From Tubiluchus corallicola (Eukaryota; Priapulida; Priapulimorpha; Priapulimorphida; Tubiluchidae), in NCBI GenBank assembly GCA_030141605.1, contig JAQGDQ010000182.1:236001-300000 (forward strand): a stretch of 64,000 bases of DNA. Direction: 5' to 3'. Positions within the stretch are counted from its first letter, which is position 1, and each line of letters begins with the position of its first letter. Below are positions 1-20,600 of the stretch, in pieces. The position numbers and the translations under genes were made by a program. The notes under the pieces were generated by a model that did not search any database, was not told the DNA's origin, and saw nothing but the letters and a program-made list of their open reading frames with translations.

Positions 1-884
1 CCCTATGAAGCAAGTAGGGAGTCTGACTTTTAAAGAAAACATTGGCTTTTTCACGTCCACTTTTCTGCAAGCCTGCAGCCTACACGTCCACGCACGTCAC
101 ACCGTTAAAAGTAAGCATGAACGCCTTTAGAAGTCGCTCAGTATATTTTGTCAGTAAGTTAAGCGTGGAGTTAACGGACGCAGTCTCGTTTCATTTCTCT
201 ACGAGTAATAGTACAAAATACAAACACCCTTCTCTCTGGCGTTATTAAAAATGATTCCAATTTTTAGGATACTTGCTAAATGTTATAGGTTTTCTGTTGG
301 ATATTTATACGATTTCTTCCATCAAGTACCTGAGACAGTTGATGGGTGGAGAAACATTGCAACATCACTACTACTTGTCAGGTGAACAAGCTTTAGCAAC
401 ACTGCTACTTCAACTATCTAGTAGCTAGCGAATTGATATAGGTTAAGACCTGTCATTATCACAAGGGGCTATCTAGTCAGTGGTCAAGGCAAATATATCG
501 ACAGTCACTAAGACGATGATTCCATACAGAAGGTTTCCTCAGCTGACATGCCATATTGATCCACTGCTAATCGAGGACCAAAACAATTTTATGATTTAAG
601 CCATATAAAGCCAAGATACCCTACACTAATGGAATCTATGATCACAGATAAGACACTAGAGCCATTGCCCTACGTAAATCCAAACGACTTCTTCGAGAAA
701 AGTCAAATAGTATTTTACCCAGTCTTTCACACCTTTTTATCTGCGAACAATGCGGATCTAAAAGATTATCATTATGCTGGGCATCCAGTTTTCTCAGAGA
801 TTCACTCTTAATTCGTTTTATCTCGTAAAAACACAGAAAAGACTCAGGACAGGGCAGGGCTGGGGTAGCTAGAGGCTCAGGCAA

Positions 885-1335
885 TGGTAAAGTGAACAAA
901 TGACCTTGGTCAATGGGTCAATGACACAGGACATCGGTCAGTTCGAGAAATAACATTGAATAACCCGAAAATTGTAGTGCGTGAAATAACAAAACGTGCA
1001 ACGTTGACACCCGTGGAAGGGGCTCAGATGATGGTATAGTTAAAATAACGGAATTTAAGGGTCCAGATAGAAGCCAAAATGTTAAAATTAGGGCAAACTG
1101 CTCCACTCAGTCACACATGAATAAACTGCTCTTTACTAGACATGGTGAAGTGATAACTAATTCCGAGCGCCCTGCACACTGGTCAGTCACACATAATTAA
1201 GCCACACTGTACCAGGCATACTTAAATGATAAACATGGTCTGACAGACTCATCATTTATGGGGGGGGCACCGAGTATACGGTCATGCTCGTGGATTTGGA
1301 TCTAACTGCTTTCTGTTTTGTTCATGCTTAAATTT
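885..1335 (+). repeat. Dispersed repeat, copy A
   Basis: This segment resembles parts of 37300-38115 inside NEK11 intron 2. Shared landmarks in the same order include a block ending ATCGGTCAG, ACATTGAATAAC, the phrase ACCAGGCATA, CACACATAAT, and a closing block GGATTTGGATCT followed about 15 bp later by TTTTGTTCATG. I see no coding potential, terminal repeats or target duplication, so the class is unknown. Boundaries are approximate. Confidence 0.6.
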
Positions 1336-4300
1336 CCAAAGCAGCTTCACCGTTGGTATTATTCAATACTCTAGCGTCTCATGAAACCGGGCGTTGGTAT
1401 AACTCCATTGATTATACTCCTGATTACAAGTAATATAAAACCACCAATACATCTAGCCTGTGCGCTGTACAGTTATACTTTTAGTCTTCTCAGGAGGTCA
1501 ATAGCTATAGCACGGGAAATCAATCTATTCTACTTGTTGCTATGTGCTTGAAATTGCCTTTTCAAACATAAATCTCTTCAAGAGAAGCCTTGGCTTCGGG
1601 CAAATCATGAGCAGCTAGGGAATTCCATGTCTTTCAAAAATGATTAATCATCTAGCTAAATAAAATGTGCATTTTCTCTGAAGTTCTGTTTGCTGTTAGC
1701 ACTGTGTTGTAGTCATTTCTATAGAATAATTTTAGCTATTGAATCCTGCTGTTAGCAAAGTAAGTGAACCGTTGAAGTTGCATGGGTTCTCCTTGGTTTG
1801 CTACGTTTGCTGTCTATACCTAATGTAGAGACATTATGTCCAAAAAAATCTTACTGTGATGTCTTGATACGGAATACACTGCAAAATGTCGGCATGCTGA
1901 GTACAAGAGTTGTTCACGATACAGATCATTCTTGATACAAATACACTTTTTAGTTCAGATAAAAAATGGTTCAACATACTACGCTATGCCGACATTTAAC
2001 ACATTATTACTGTTCAGAGCTACACAGATGCAAGCACTATATCCAACTAGCAACAATAAAACTTATACACATAATGTAGATGGTTGTGACAGAACCGGAA
2101 TCCAAATCAATCTAAGATGAGACATGAATTAACAGAGGGTGTTTAGTCAGTATACGCAAAGTTAATAAGATACTTTTGGGACTAAGTATGCGAATGACAC
2201 TTTGATAACGAATATGGAATGTAGAGTATGTGCTTTGATACTATAATACTAGTTCCGAGAAAACGATGAACATGAAGAATCGGTTTACGGGAATACAGCT
2301 GTAATTTTACTGCGCACAAAACTACAAAATATTAATTCCATCAACCAAACCTTGCGGTGAATATGCTATCTCAATGCCAATGATTTCTCTTTCAGTTATA
2401 ACTAATTTAATCTGCAGAAACCGGCAACTATAGTAACAGCACTTTTTAATTAAAGAAACAATTGCCACCGACGAATTTGAGGCCAAACACTAAAAACGCG
2501 CCAAGTGTTTGAGCCGCAAGTTTATCGAAACTCTTCTCACGGGTTTGGCAAACATCAGTCCTTTGAGTTAAGAGCTAACACCCGAGCGCTATCAAATTAT
2601 CTTTTTCTACAGGTAAAATTTATTGATTTGTGATAGTAGTGGAATTGTAAAGTGCGGAAACGCATAGGTTAGCTTACAGTTTGACAAGCATAATAAATAA
2701 TTTAAATAAGACACTGATAATAAATAAAAAAGGCAACATGAGTTTATTTCAGATAGAAACCCATATCAATTAGTAAACAGCGTTATTTTTAATGATTTTT
2801 ATTAAAAAAAATAACAACGTTTCAAACACAGAAAATGATAGAAAATTCGTTGTTTATTGCAGGATATTTAACGAGCTGATGTCGTCCTTACTACACAAAG
2901 AATGAGAAAACTCCATGTCAACACCATAAAAACTCCATGTATGTATAGTAAAATGTTTATCACATATATATTTAGTAAAATTGGTGCATTACAGTATTTC
3001 CTACAATAAAATATGTAAGCAGTACCTGCAAACCTATTACCATCGTTAAAGAATTAGGTACTGCAAAGCAGACAATACACTGCGTGGAATGTTCGCTCAC
3101 TTGTCGCCATAGTTACCACCGCCACTGTTGTTTGTTATCTATTTCAGTGTTTCCGTTCTTGTTAATTCCCTGTGTGATAATATGTTTGTGGATATTTCCG
3201 TGGTTTTCCCACTAAACATCTATAATCGCTATAATGTCCTGTGTTAAAATCCACATTCAGTTCTTTTTCATGACTATTAAAGTTTCCGAAATTCAGTACA
3301 TTTAACCGTGTGTTTATTCCACAATTATTTAAGAAGTGCATTTCATGGTAATAATATTTTATACAGTTAACAAATGACCCATTTATATGCATAGGCATCG
3401 CCTGCAAAATAAATGTTAGACAGTTTCCACACTGAATTTTTATAATGCTGTAAATTAAATGAAAAGTATATTGCAAACAAAATCTAACGTTAATTCAATT
3501 TTTTATTCTTTTTGGTAGTCTGTACAGACGTGTAAAGAATAATACAAAGCTCATTCTGACGGCAGTAGTTTAACATAATTACTTACAAATGTGTATTAAG
3601 TTTTAGCATTGAGACGCAAAAGCATAGGATTTGCTGGCAGAAATAAATCGGGTGCTTTTTTATGAACATATTTAAACAACCGTTATTTATGCTTGTAATT
3701 GCAGACGATAGATGGAGCCGTACAGAAATAATAAGTCACATGAAAATAGAGAAAAATAAACTTTGAGCAAAAACCGCTAGAAATTTTATTTGAAGTTAAT
3801 TTTAGTAGACTGAACGACGGAATCAAGCCAAATCAGAATGAAACATTATTTTCCAATGAAGATGCGAGAGATGTCAGTATAACACGAGATGCTTGTACTG
3901 TATAGCGTGTATAACAAGCCTAGGGCGCATAGAGATGTTTGTATAAAATTTGTCAAGAATCCATTTCTATTAGATATAAATAGTCTTAATACTCAGCCTA
4001 AACTTACAACACTTCTTTCTAGTAACTCCTCACTAAATCACGACCAAAATGTCATTTTATTTAACATTCTTTAACATTATATAGGGTTCACCCGCCGTTT
4101 TAGCATGGGTGACCATATGTGATGTTTTGTTTTCGAAAAAAATAACTATAATTTAAAATTGTATTGTTAGACAAAAAAGAATTTTATTCAGTCATATGAG
4201 TTTTTTCAACTAAGCATACTACAAATTACCTAAAGCACGTTTGATCAGTGAACAGAAGTATACCAAAAGTAGCAATAAGGTAAAAATCGTTTAGAAAAAA

Positions 4301-5090
4301 GTTGTCACTACAAATTATCATTAATGTACATTAAAATGTTGTGCCTAACTTTCATAATTGCTAATTAGCCTTTCAGGAGACTGGTTAACTTTTTCTTTTG
4401 TAATATAAATGATGAATAATTTTTCATAGATAAAGTAGTATTAGAGGTGTTAAATGTAGTACAAATTAAGTGTGGGTAAGATATTGCTAAATGCTTCATT
4501 GGCCATGATCATCAACACATTCAGCATTATGGGCAACTCCTTCAAGTACAATTTGATTTTATATTGTAACGTGAAGCCAAAGCAAAAGAATTAAACAACA
4601 TAAGAGTTTTAACAAGACAGAGTGCAACACAAATGTGCGCCCTAGCTCTTAGTTTAATTACAAAATTTATGTCCGCACCACATAGTCCAATGTATTCGAA
4701 GCTCGTAAAAAATGGCTCAACTTTTCTTCTACCTTCTAACAAAGTTATAACCTCAAACTTTGGCAATGTTATAAACTTCGAATAACATACATGAAAATGG
4801 CTGTACAATGTGGCATCTGGCGTGAGAAAATCCCCTAAAGACTGTAAGAAAACCCCTATAGTATTCAGTTACGTGGCACAGCGCAACAAAATCCCTGCGA
4901 AAGACACGCAAAAAAACAGGTTGGAATATCATGAAGTGTGGCCGCATGGAAATCTGACCCTGTGTCAGAAAAATCACAAACTAGCCCTTGGCTCTATAGA
5001 CCCTTTAGCGTCTTACGCCAATCAAAGTTTAATGAACTGGCAAATTGTCAGCATTGAGTTACGAACAATGAACAGGAGTTGAAGACAGAC

Positions 5091-5147
5091 AGAGGAGGGA
5101 GAGGGGGGAGCGAGAGAGAGAGAGAGAGAGAGGGGGGAGAGGAGAGA

Positions 5148-5207
<60 letters not shown>

Positions 5208-5220
5208 GAGAGAGAGCGAG

Positions 5221-5266
<46 letters not shown>

Positions 5267-5308
5267 GAGAGAGAGAGAGAGAGGGAGAGAGAGGGGGGAA
5301 AGAGAGAG

Positions 5309-5384
<76 letters not shown>

Positions 5385-5396
5385 GGGGAGGAAAGA
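5091..5396 (+). repeat. (GA)n microsatellite, about 305 bp
   Basis: An almost pure purine tract of GA dinucleotides with occasional GGGG interruptions on the plus strand, and CT on the minus strand. It creates long spurious Arg-Glu and Leu-Ser ORFs on the two strands that should not be called genes. Polypurine-polypyrimidine tracts of this kind can form intramolecular triplexes. It lies inside the probable large intron of the ARHGAP39-like gene. Confidence 0.97.
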
Positions 5397-8300
5397 GTTA
5401 ATAAAGCCAGCCAGGTTTCACCATAACTGTATTTACACAGATGCCACTGTTTCATCAACTCGCTTCATGGTACCAAATACGCATAGTCAAAATGCAGGAC
5501 AGCAGCCCGTCCACGGCACAGGAACCAATGGCGACAGCTTGAATGCTTGCATGATAAATAACCATTTTGCAAATTCACTGTTTGATATTTTACTTGACAT
5601 TCCATTGATGAGAGTCGCCAAATAGTCTGTCTATTGTACAGTAAAGTCATTTAATTCATGCCAACAACAATAACGTCAGAACAGGGTTGATCAATCTAGA
5701 TAAATGGCAATTTGCTTTGGCGCGTGTACTAAACTATATTTCTGTATAAATCCGGGCGTAATTGCGCATAACGCAATGATAGATATGGGGGTTAATTAAA
5801 ATGTGCAAAGCAACGCTAAGAAATTTCATTTAAATTCTGGTTAAACTAAACAAATGCACATACTCAAGCATCATACGACAAGGTCTTCAGCAACATTTAG
5901 AAACGAACAAATTCAAAGTAGGCAAAACAGAGGCCTATCTGGAAAGAACGACAGAAATGTCATTTCACGATTAACTTAAATTGTTATCAGAATAAAAAGT
6001 TGTTTTTATCTTTGCTACTATTCTTTCTTATTGAACTCGTGCTTTCATCACACTACATTTTATCTTTTTTATTTTTGACTACTTTGTCTTTGTTTTTTAA
6101 TTGTTAATACCTTTGTTACCTTTCAGTTTGTATATTTGCTTTTTACCGTTGTTAGTAGTTTTACCCATTGCCTCACCAACTGCTTTCTTGCCATTGTCTT
6201 TTTCACCTACATTTTTTTACTTTTGACTCGTTTGCTTTCACCTTTTTTATCATAAATCTGCAACTTTGTGTTTGTTACCATTGCTTTGTTTATAAATATC
6301 ATTCACTTAGCTATATCTTCTTTACCATGTCTGTTTTTACTGTTGTCTCGTTTACAACTCTGTTTTTGCCATCCCTTTTATCACAATTTTCTTTCTCTCC
6401 TTTTGTCCCTTTTGCGTGCCACTGGATATGGCACAGAATTGCATAATAAACCCAGATAGCTAACTGGTTGAAAATAAGGCCCTGTGGACTGTATGCTCAA
6501 AACGTCATTAGATGAGCAAAGCTTGATTAAGTATAGTAAAACTAATGACACTGGTTATTATGGACCCTAAGTTATTGACGAACAAGTAGAAGCAGACACC
6601 TCCTGAATACAAAGACACAGTGCCTCAAGAAAGAGAGTGGGAGGTAGCGTTGCTACAGCGGTATAATAGCATAATGTCTCCATTTGAAACAGAAGGGTTG
6701 AGTAGAAATGATTTACGAAACTTATGTTCAAATATGTGCCACGTTCTTAGGTCAAAGGTCAGATATGTAAATATTCACAAAAAAAAGATATAGTCTTCTA
6801 ACGTTGTTTCTCCAACATTTTCTCCATACACAGCACTCGTTTACTGTTTAGCTTTAATATAAGATTTAGCCTCTAATCTACACGAAAAAATGAACCGTTC
6901 ATTGTGATCATCAGCAATTACCATGCTTTATTGGTTTTGGGGCTAAAGTGGACTCTTTGCAAGGTATCCCAACAGCCAGATGTTGGCTGTTCCGCTATAA
7001 TAATACATGTTGAGCACCACACTGTTTTCACAAATTTGTCTCTGTCAATGTCTGTAAGTTTAATTCTTTATATTAATAAACTCATACTGGACATTTACAA
7101 ATAGCTGTTTTGGCATTCAAAGAAATCCCATTCCTTGCGAAACGGTCATTCTCATGCCTTAAATCTATCCCGACGAGTGTACTGAGGAGGTTAAAAGGTG
7201 CCATAATCCATAGAATGCCAAGCGTGTGCAATAAAACCAAGCATGCAACGCCAAAAATCGTAATTTCACGTTTATATGACATCAGCGGTAAAATAGTGAA
7301 TGAACAGAAGAGGGACACAAACTGCACCCTACTGGTTTACATACTTCATGCATTATAGTGTGTAATTGCAGCACTTATAAACTTCAGACTTTAATAGAGG
7401 AAGAAAAAGCAAGGGGCAAAAAAAGAACTCGGGGGGGGGGGTAATTAATAACAACCAAAATACAAGATTCACACCAAGAACGTATATATATATGTTTATA
7501 AGAAAGTCTATACAAAAAAGAAAAAGCCTGAAAGAGTGAAAAATGGGGAAGAAGAGAGATGTGAACGGAAAAAACAGAGCAATAAAAAACGGAAAATTCT
7601 CCAGAAAATTACAAGACACTACATTATGGCAAACCATGCCACGCGCGGTGCTGTTCTGCACACGCAGAAAACTTGGTTTCACGCAGCTACAGTCCCAATC
7701 AAATGGCGATAACTGTCCAGCAAGGATTCAAATTCTTTGAAATGCTGTACATCAATAAATCAGAAATTATCTGTGCAGTGTCACCGTGACACGCTGCAGC
7801 GGGATAGCACAGATGAAAATAACTATCCGGCTGTAGAACCACTAACTTTAATCATGCACTCGTCCAACGCAGTCGGTTTATTTATATAATACAGGCAATT
7901 GAAAAAACATTATGAACGTGCAGAGCTCTTAAAACCGCGCAAAAAACACACAGAAAAACACGGCAGAGCATCTGCTTGCGAACTCAAGAAAACGGCAGCT
8001 TTTAGAACTATTCACACTTCAAAACCGCAGAAATGAAAGAATGACTTCACAAACATTAAAATATATAATGCTAGCAGCTAGTATAAATTGCAAGCAACCA
8101 TTGATTTCAACCGAATTTCACAGGCAAATATTACTGTACTTTACAAACTAGCAGAATCAAAATTACATATGCAGACAATAACGCTAACGAGATGAAGTTT
8201 TTAATGTACATCGGACATGGATTGGGTTTAAAAATCTTCAAATTCTTAACAAAACAATCTGAACACACACTTAAGACCCACGACGACGATAATGTTATTG

Positions 8301-8632
8301 TGTGAAGTTATTATTATCAAGATTGACACCGCGGCTTAAAAGCATTTCAGCTAAGAGCCATATACAAATATATTGCACACACAAAATAAAATTTAAACTA
8401 TAGCAAACAATGTTAAAAATCTAAACGAAAAAAATCACATAATTAGATATTATGTAAAAAATTATATACAAAGTAAAATTTATCGTATACGAACCAAAAT
8501 AAAAGTGCAAAGTATATTTTTGCTAAATTTCTAGCGACGTAACGCACAGGAAAACAGACATCAGATAGCATAGTGCTTCCAAGTTGCAAAGAGACAAAGT
8601 CTGCGTTATTATACATATAAAAAAGTGACTTA

Positions 8633-15311
<6,679 letters not shown>

Positions 15312-15869
15312 TGTAGCAGGCTATCGTGTTCCACAAATACAACTTTATGTTCAACACAACGCCACAAAAATATTAAATTTTCATTTTCCCGACAAACAAA
15401 ACACTGCCATATTGAGTATCACATCTTTTCCGCATAGTTGGAAAAACCAAAACGGAATGTAACATTAACTGAATGCAGAGAATGGTCAATTGCTACGACT
15501 CATTCCTCAATTTTTCAATCGTTAATTTCGAAAGCTTACACCTAAACCGGAATGGTAAGCACTTCAACTGCACCCTGTGCATCAACCTAGCAATGTCTGC
15601 TCGTTATCATAAAAAGCAACTAAAGGTGCTAGATGTAGTTATATATAAGCGTACATCTGTGGCATTCAGATTACATTCATTAGGGCACATATAGGCTCCA
15701 CCCACAGCAAGTATACTTCAACCAATGTCTATTAAGGTGTCATAAGCGACATTTTTTAAGTCAGTAAGTAGCGGTACTAGTAGTAATTCGTAGTAGGTCT
15801 AATAATAAAGTGCCATGATAATAATTCGTAGTTAGTCATTCGTAATAAAGTGCTATTAGTTTTATATTT
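15312..15869. other. Upstream region of the ARHGAP39-like gene
   Basis: This is the 5' flank of the minus-strand start codon at 15311. It should contain the promoter and 5' UTR, but I see no clear TATA box or initiator. Short ORFs here have no recognisable product. Confidence 0.35.
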
Positions 15870-16250
15870 TATCTTACTGTCCTAGTCAATCCAGTTGAGA
15901 TTTTGAAAAATTCTAGCTCCGAGCTATTATGTGAGCTGATCTTTGTTAGTGGTACAATTGCAACTGTATATTGCAGGAAGCCTGGTGTCTGTTTATTGGC
16001 AACACTTAGGAGAGTTGAACTGCATAAGCCAGTTCTCTAACTGATGGAGTTTTTCCAAATCGTCTGGCAACTGAATATGATGTCCTCGAGATTATATCTC
16101 CCTGTATATAATACTGCCATCAGCAAAATGTTAAGTTGGTATGGTATGTTTGCGTTTAATGTTGTTGATAGAAGAAAAATAAATGACCGCAGGAGCCATG
16201 CAGCATTACTGATGATGATACAGGGAACCAAGAACACTCAGTTCCATTGA
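15870..16250 (-). pseudogene. LINE reverse transcriptase fragment (decayed)
   Basis: Read on the minus strand, the frames hold successive pieces of a non-LTR reverse transcriptase. First comes a segment resembling the YINDI region. Then there is a degraded catalytic motif reading FADG instead of FADD, followed by SIIYREI. The conserved stretch DDLEKLHQLENWLMQFN and a Lys-Cys come next. Stop codons and at least one frameshift interrupt it, so it is non-functional. It lies about 0.6 kb upstream of the ARHGAP39-like start codon. Confidence 0.65.
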
Positions 16251-17364
16251 TAGATATCGTTTCAGTTCAAGCAAGAATGAAACCGAATATCCAAACAGCA
16301 GTCTTTCCACAAATTACCTAATAATGAAGCACGCTGGTTGAACTTCAGGTTTTGGTCAAATTGAATTTGAATTGAATGAATCATACATTTAAATTCCACA
16401 CATGAGTAAAGAAAGATTGCTAGACTCGAGCGACGACATAGAATTACTCAAGCAAATTGTGAAACAGTGAAGCATGGAAGCATGATGGGCACCATGTCGT
16501 ACAAACAAAGATATGGATTCAGATTTATTTTACATTTTGTTTTATAAATATTACAATTAGTTGGTGGAAGGGTTGCAAAAATTAAATAGCTGTTAAATCA
16601 CTTATCCTTACTATTAGTTAAGCTTTTCAATTAATTTAACATTGAGCTATTATAATTTTATACATAGTGAACCTAAAAAAATCATAAGTAAGCAGGCACA
16701 TAAATAACTAGGGACATTTTTGCCAATGTGAGTTGTCCAATCTTTTTTGTGCTAAATAATTAAAGGTACTTACCACTTAAAGGCACTCAGAATGATTTTC
16801 CATATCATATCCTATTTTGAATCATGGTAAAAAGTGTATACATTTTAATACCGATAGTAATGCCAAAGCATGCCAGGTAATTATGTAATAGGCTAAAAAC
16901 CTAATTAACAGCAGGTGAGCGCAATTAGTGATGACATCACAACTGTACATAATTTTCAACAGCACAAATATTCCACAAGTGAATGTGCTGCATGTATTTG
17001 AAAGCAAAAATTGAAGTGCAGTATTACTCTACAACATTATTTTAGTGTGATATACAAAAACTCGGCAAATTTAAAGTTTAAAATTTAAATTTCAAGTTTA
17101 TTGCTGTGCTCACACATGAGCTCTTGAACATGTGTATTGCATCACAACCGAACACATCTGAATTGAGGGGTGCAGCACATGTTCTTTGTGCAATGAATTT
17201 CTGAGATACAGGTTCGATAGTGTTTATCTAATCAGCAATAGCGGAATGCACATAACCACGAAAACTTGTTACATGTATGCAAAATTACATTTCTGGGAAA
17301 CAATTCTTTAATAAATCCATTCTTGAAGAAATTGTATATCCGTTTCAATATATTTTATAGAGTA
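16251..17364. other. Intergenic AT-rich DNA
   Basis: Between the LINE relic and the left target duplication of the LTR element. I see no coding exon, strong repeat or RNA gene. Confidence 0.4.
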
Positions 17365-17369
17365 GATAG
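17365..17369 (+). repeat. Target-site duplication (left), GATAG
   Basis: GATAG directly precedes the left LTR and recurs directly after the right LTR at 22074-22078. A 5-bp duplication is usual for Ty3/gypsy integration. Confidence 0.9.
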
Positions 17370-17564
17370 TGTGCGGGTTTTGTGTTAATAGCACTGCTCG
17401 TGTGTAAGTAACGGCAGTGCGTTTTCTTGTGAAGAAATGATTACTGTATGTGCCATCTTGCGTTGCTTTCCACTGTGCAAGTATCTTATGTAATGTCATA
17501 CATTTACTCATAATAATAATTCCAAGCAACCTAAATATGTGTTCGTGTCTTTGGGAATAAAACA
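17370..17564 (+). repeat. Left LTR (195 bp)
   Basis: Begins TGTGCGGG and ends AATAAAACA. It reads the same as the right LTR over its full length. The AATAAA close to the 3' end is a plausible polyadenylation signal for the element. Confidence 0.96.
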
Positions 17565-17577
17565 TGGCGCTGCGAGC
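17565..17577 (+). other. Primer-binding site
   Basis: TGGCGCTGCGAGC starts at the first base after the left LTR. The TGG corresponds to the CCA end of a tRNA. I could not assign the tRNA species from memory. Confidence 0.7.
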
Positions 17578-17612
17578 TAACAAGCCGAGTCAATAAGGGA
17601 TACTACTTCGAC

Positions 17613-20600
17613 ATGGAAGGTAATGTTAACGTACCTGATGGTAATGCTCCGCCAGCAGTGGTACATACTTTCGATTTTCGAACAGCATCTGTCGCACGGC
17701 CTGATATGCTGGATCTCAGCATTCATAGGGGAGAACATTTCCGTTTATGGAGAACCAAGTGGGATTCTTATTTTGAATTGTCGGGCCTAAGCACAGCTCA
17801 AAATCGAACGCAGTACAATGCCCTGATTGTAAATTGCAGTGATGACACGCTTAAGGTTATCCTTAACCTTGGACTTCCTGATGCAGAAAAGCAAAATGTA
17901 CCTCGCATATTACATGAAATAGAACGCTATGTTCGTGGTAAAATCAATGTTGTGGTTGAACGGCGTAACTTTCACCAACGCGTACAACGTGAAGGTGAAA
18001 ATGTAGACGATTTCATCACTGACATCCGCGAGTTAGCAAAGTCCTGTGAATTTTGTGACACTTGCCTACCATCCTTGATCCGCGATCGCATTGTTGTGGG
18101 CATTCGTGACGAAGGTACTATTCGCAAATTATTGTCGCAAGACAACTTGTCACTGGAACACGCAGTAAGAATTTGCCGTGCTGATGAGGCAGCCAAACAA
18201 CACTGTGAACAAATTAAGTCAGTGCCAATGATTAATAAAACTGCAGCAAGACCTAAAAGTCAGTATAAACGCTATAAATCTGTACAGCAAGGCGCACAAA
18301 CTGCAAGCACTTCGCAGTGTGCCAAGGTTTGTGGCAACTGTGGTTCTTTGCATGCATCACGTGACCGTTGCCCAGCAAAGGGCAAGACATGTGGTAACTG
18401 CGGTAAGCTTAATCATTTTCAAGCTGTTTGTCGCAGCAAAACTAAAAAATCTTCATTTCAGCCTCGGAGAACTGAAGGCCAGCTCAGTGTAATTCAACTG
18501 ACTGGATTATTTCAGGTGGCTGCGCAAGAAAATCCACCAACAGTAAAAGTTAAAGTGACATCATTGAATGGGAACATTCTATACAACATGTTGCCTGACA
18601 CTGGGGCTTCTGTTTGTGCTGGTGGTCTAGACTTTCTTTATGCATTGGGTGAAAATACCGCCAACATTGACAAACCAGTGCATCAGCCAGTGGCAGTTGA
18701 TGGTCACCATGTTACTGTTGTTGGCACACTCCCGTGCAAAATTATGCTGGAAGATAAATGGTTCGAGGACTCATTCCACATTATACCACAAATGACAGGT
18801 GCAGTACTGTCATGGAAAGCTACAAAAGCCTTGAATTTGGTACCGGCAAACTATCCTACACCGCTAGCAAATTCTACATCTGTTAATGTGATGCGCAGTC
18901 TGCAGCCACCGAAGTCCCCGATTCCGGCACCTCGAAAATCGGCATTGGCAAAAGCAACAGCTGAGGATCTTATGGAGCAATTTCCGACAGTATTTGATGG
19001 CGTCATACGCAAAATGCCAGGTGAAGAATTCCGCATCTCACTAACCGACGACGCCAAACCATTCGCTGTGAATGCGCCACGCCGCATCCCATTTGCTTAC
19101 CGCGATAAACTCAAGCGTGAACTTGACCGTTTGCAAGAACAGAACATTATTACTCCAGTAACGGAGCCTACTGAATGGTGCGCACCAATTGTAGTCGCTC
19201 CAAAAGAAGATAAAGAGTCTGTTCGTATCTGCTGTGATTTATCACATTTAAATAAATATGTGAAACATGAGCGCTACTGCTCCCAGACACCAGCCGAAGT
19301 GGTGACAGAAATTTCTGCACACGATGCAAACTTTTTCACTGTCATCGACGCATTAAAAGGGTATCACCAATGCCCGCTCTCTGAAGAAAGCCAGCATCTG
19401 ACCACATTTATTACACCGTTCGGTCGGTTTAAATATTTACGTGCTCCATATGGCATTTCTTCTATCTCAGAGCATTATAATCGTCGCATGGATGAAGCTT
19501 TTCAAGGACTTAAAGGCTACAAGCGCGTTGTCGACGATTTTGTAATCTACGACAAGGACCAAGCAGAGCATGTCCAACACGTCAAACAATTTCTACAACG
19601 CTGTCAGGACCGCCAAATCGCGATAAACCGCGAGAAATTTCGATTCAGTCAAACAAAGGTAAAGTTTGCTGGTTTCATCTTATCGAAAGATGGGTATGAA
19701 ATAGATCCGAGCATGACACAGTCTATTAGAGATTTTCCTATTCCCAAAAACGTAACTGACTTACGTTCATTTTTTGGTTTAGTCAACCAACTTGGATCAT
19801 TCACCAACTGCATCGCTGATGTTCTTGCACCATTGCGACCTCTTCTTAGCAAAAAGAATGACTTTTTGTGGGATAAATCTCATGACAAAGCTTTTGCTGA
19901 AAGCAGAAAACTGTTGTCAAATTCTCCAGTATTAAGCTATTATATGCCAGGTCAACCGCTACAGCTTCATACAGATGCTAGCAAGCTCAATGGTATAGGA
20001 TATGTACTCAGGCAGTATTATCCAGATCGAACCTGGAGAGTTATTCAGGCTGTATCAAGATTTTTGACCGACACAGAAAGCCGTTATGCACCCATCGAAC
20101 TAGAGATGCTTGCTGCTGTTTGGGCAATGTCAAAGTGCCGCCTGTTTTTAGAAGGCGCTCAAAAGTTCGAGTTGGTAGTTGACCATAAACCACTCAAACC
20201 TATCCTGGATTCTCACCGTTTGGATGAGATTGACAATCCACGGCTGCAACGTATGAAAATTAAAATTATGCCCTTTAATTTCCGCACTACCTGGTGTGCA
20301 GGAGAATTGCACAAGGCAGCAGATGCATTATCACGTTCGCCAGTCTCGGCACCTGATGAAACCGATCATGAGAATGACTTGGAAATGAACTCATTTTTGC
20401 ACATTATTCGTAGTTTGTCATCAGATGAAAGCAATTTAGATATTCGCATTGAAAACCTCAAACGTGAATGTGCTACTGATCCAGAATATCAAGATCTGAT
20501 ACAATACGTACTAAATGGATTTCCAGAAAAACGTTCTGAGCTACCATTACAAATAAGACCTTATTGGCCAGTTCATGACAGTATAGCCATGGATGATGGA

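Noticed and set aside
3085-3125. Minus-strand ATGGCGACAAGTGAG as a possible first exon
   Set aside because: No usable donor follows and no downstream exon of a known gene could be joined.
5048-5458. Long Leu-Ser and Arg-Glu ORFs on both strands
   Set aside because: They are translations of the GA/CT microsatellite and have no non-repetitive coding content.
7353-7682. 109-codon Phe/Leu-rich minus-strand ORF resembling a membrane protein
   Set aside because: It arises from purine-rich low-complexity DNA read on the opposite strand and lies within the likely ARHGAP39 intron.
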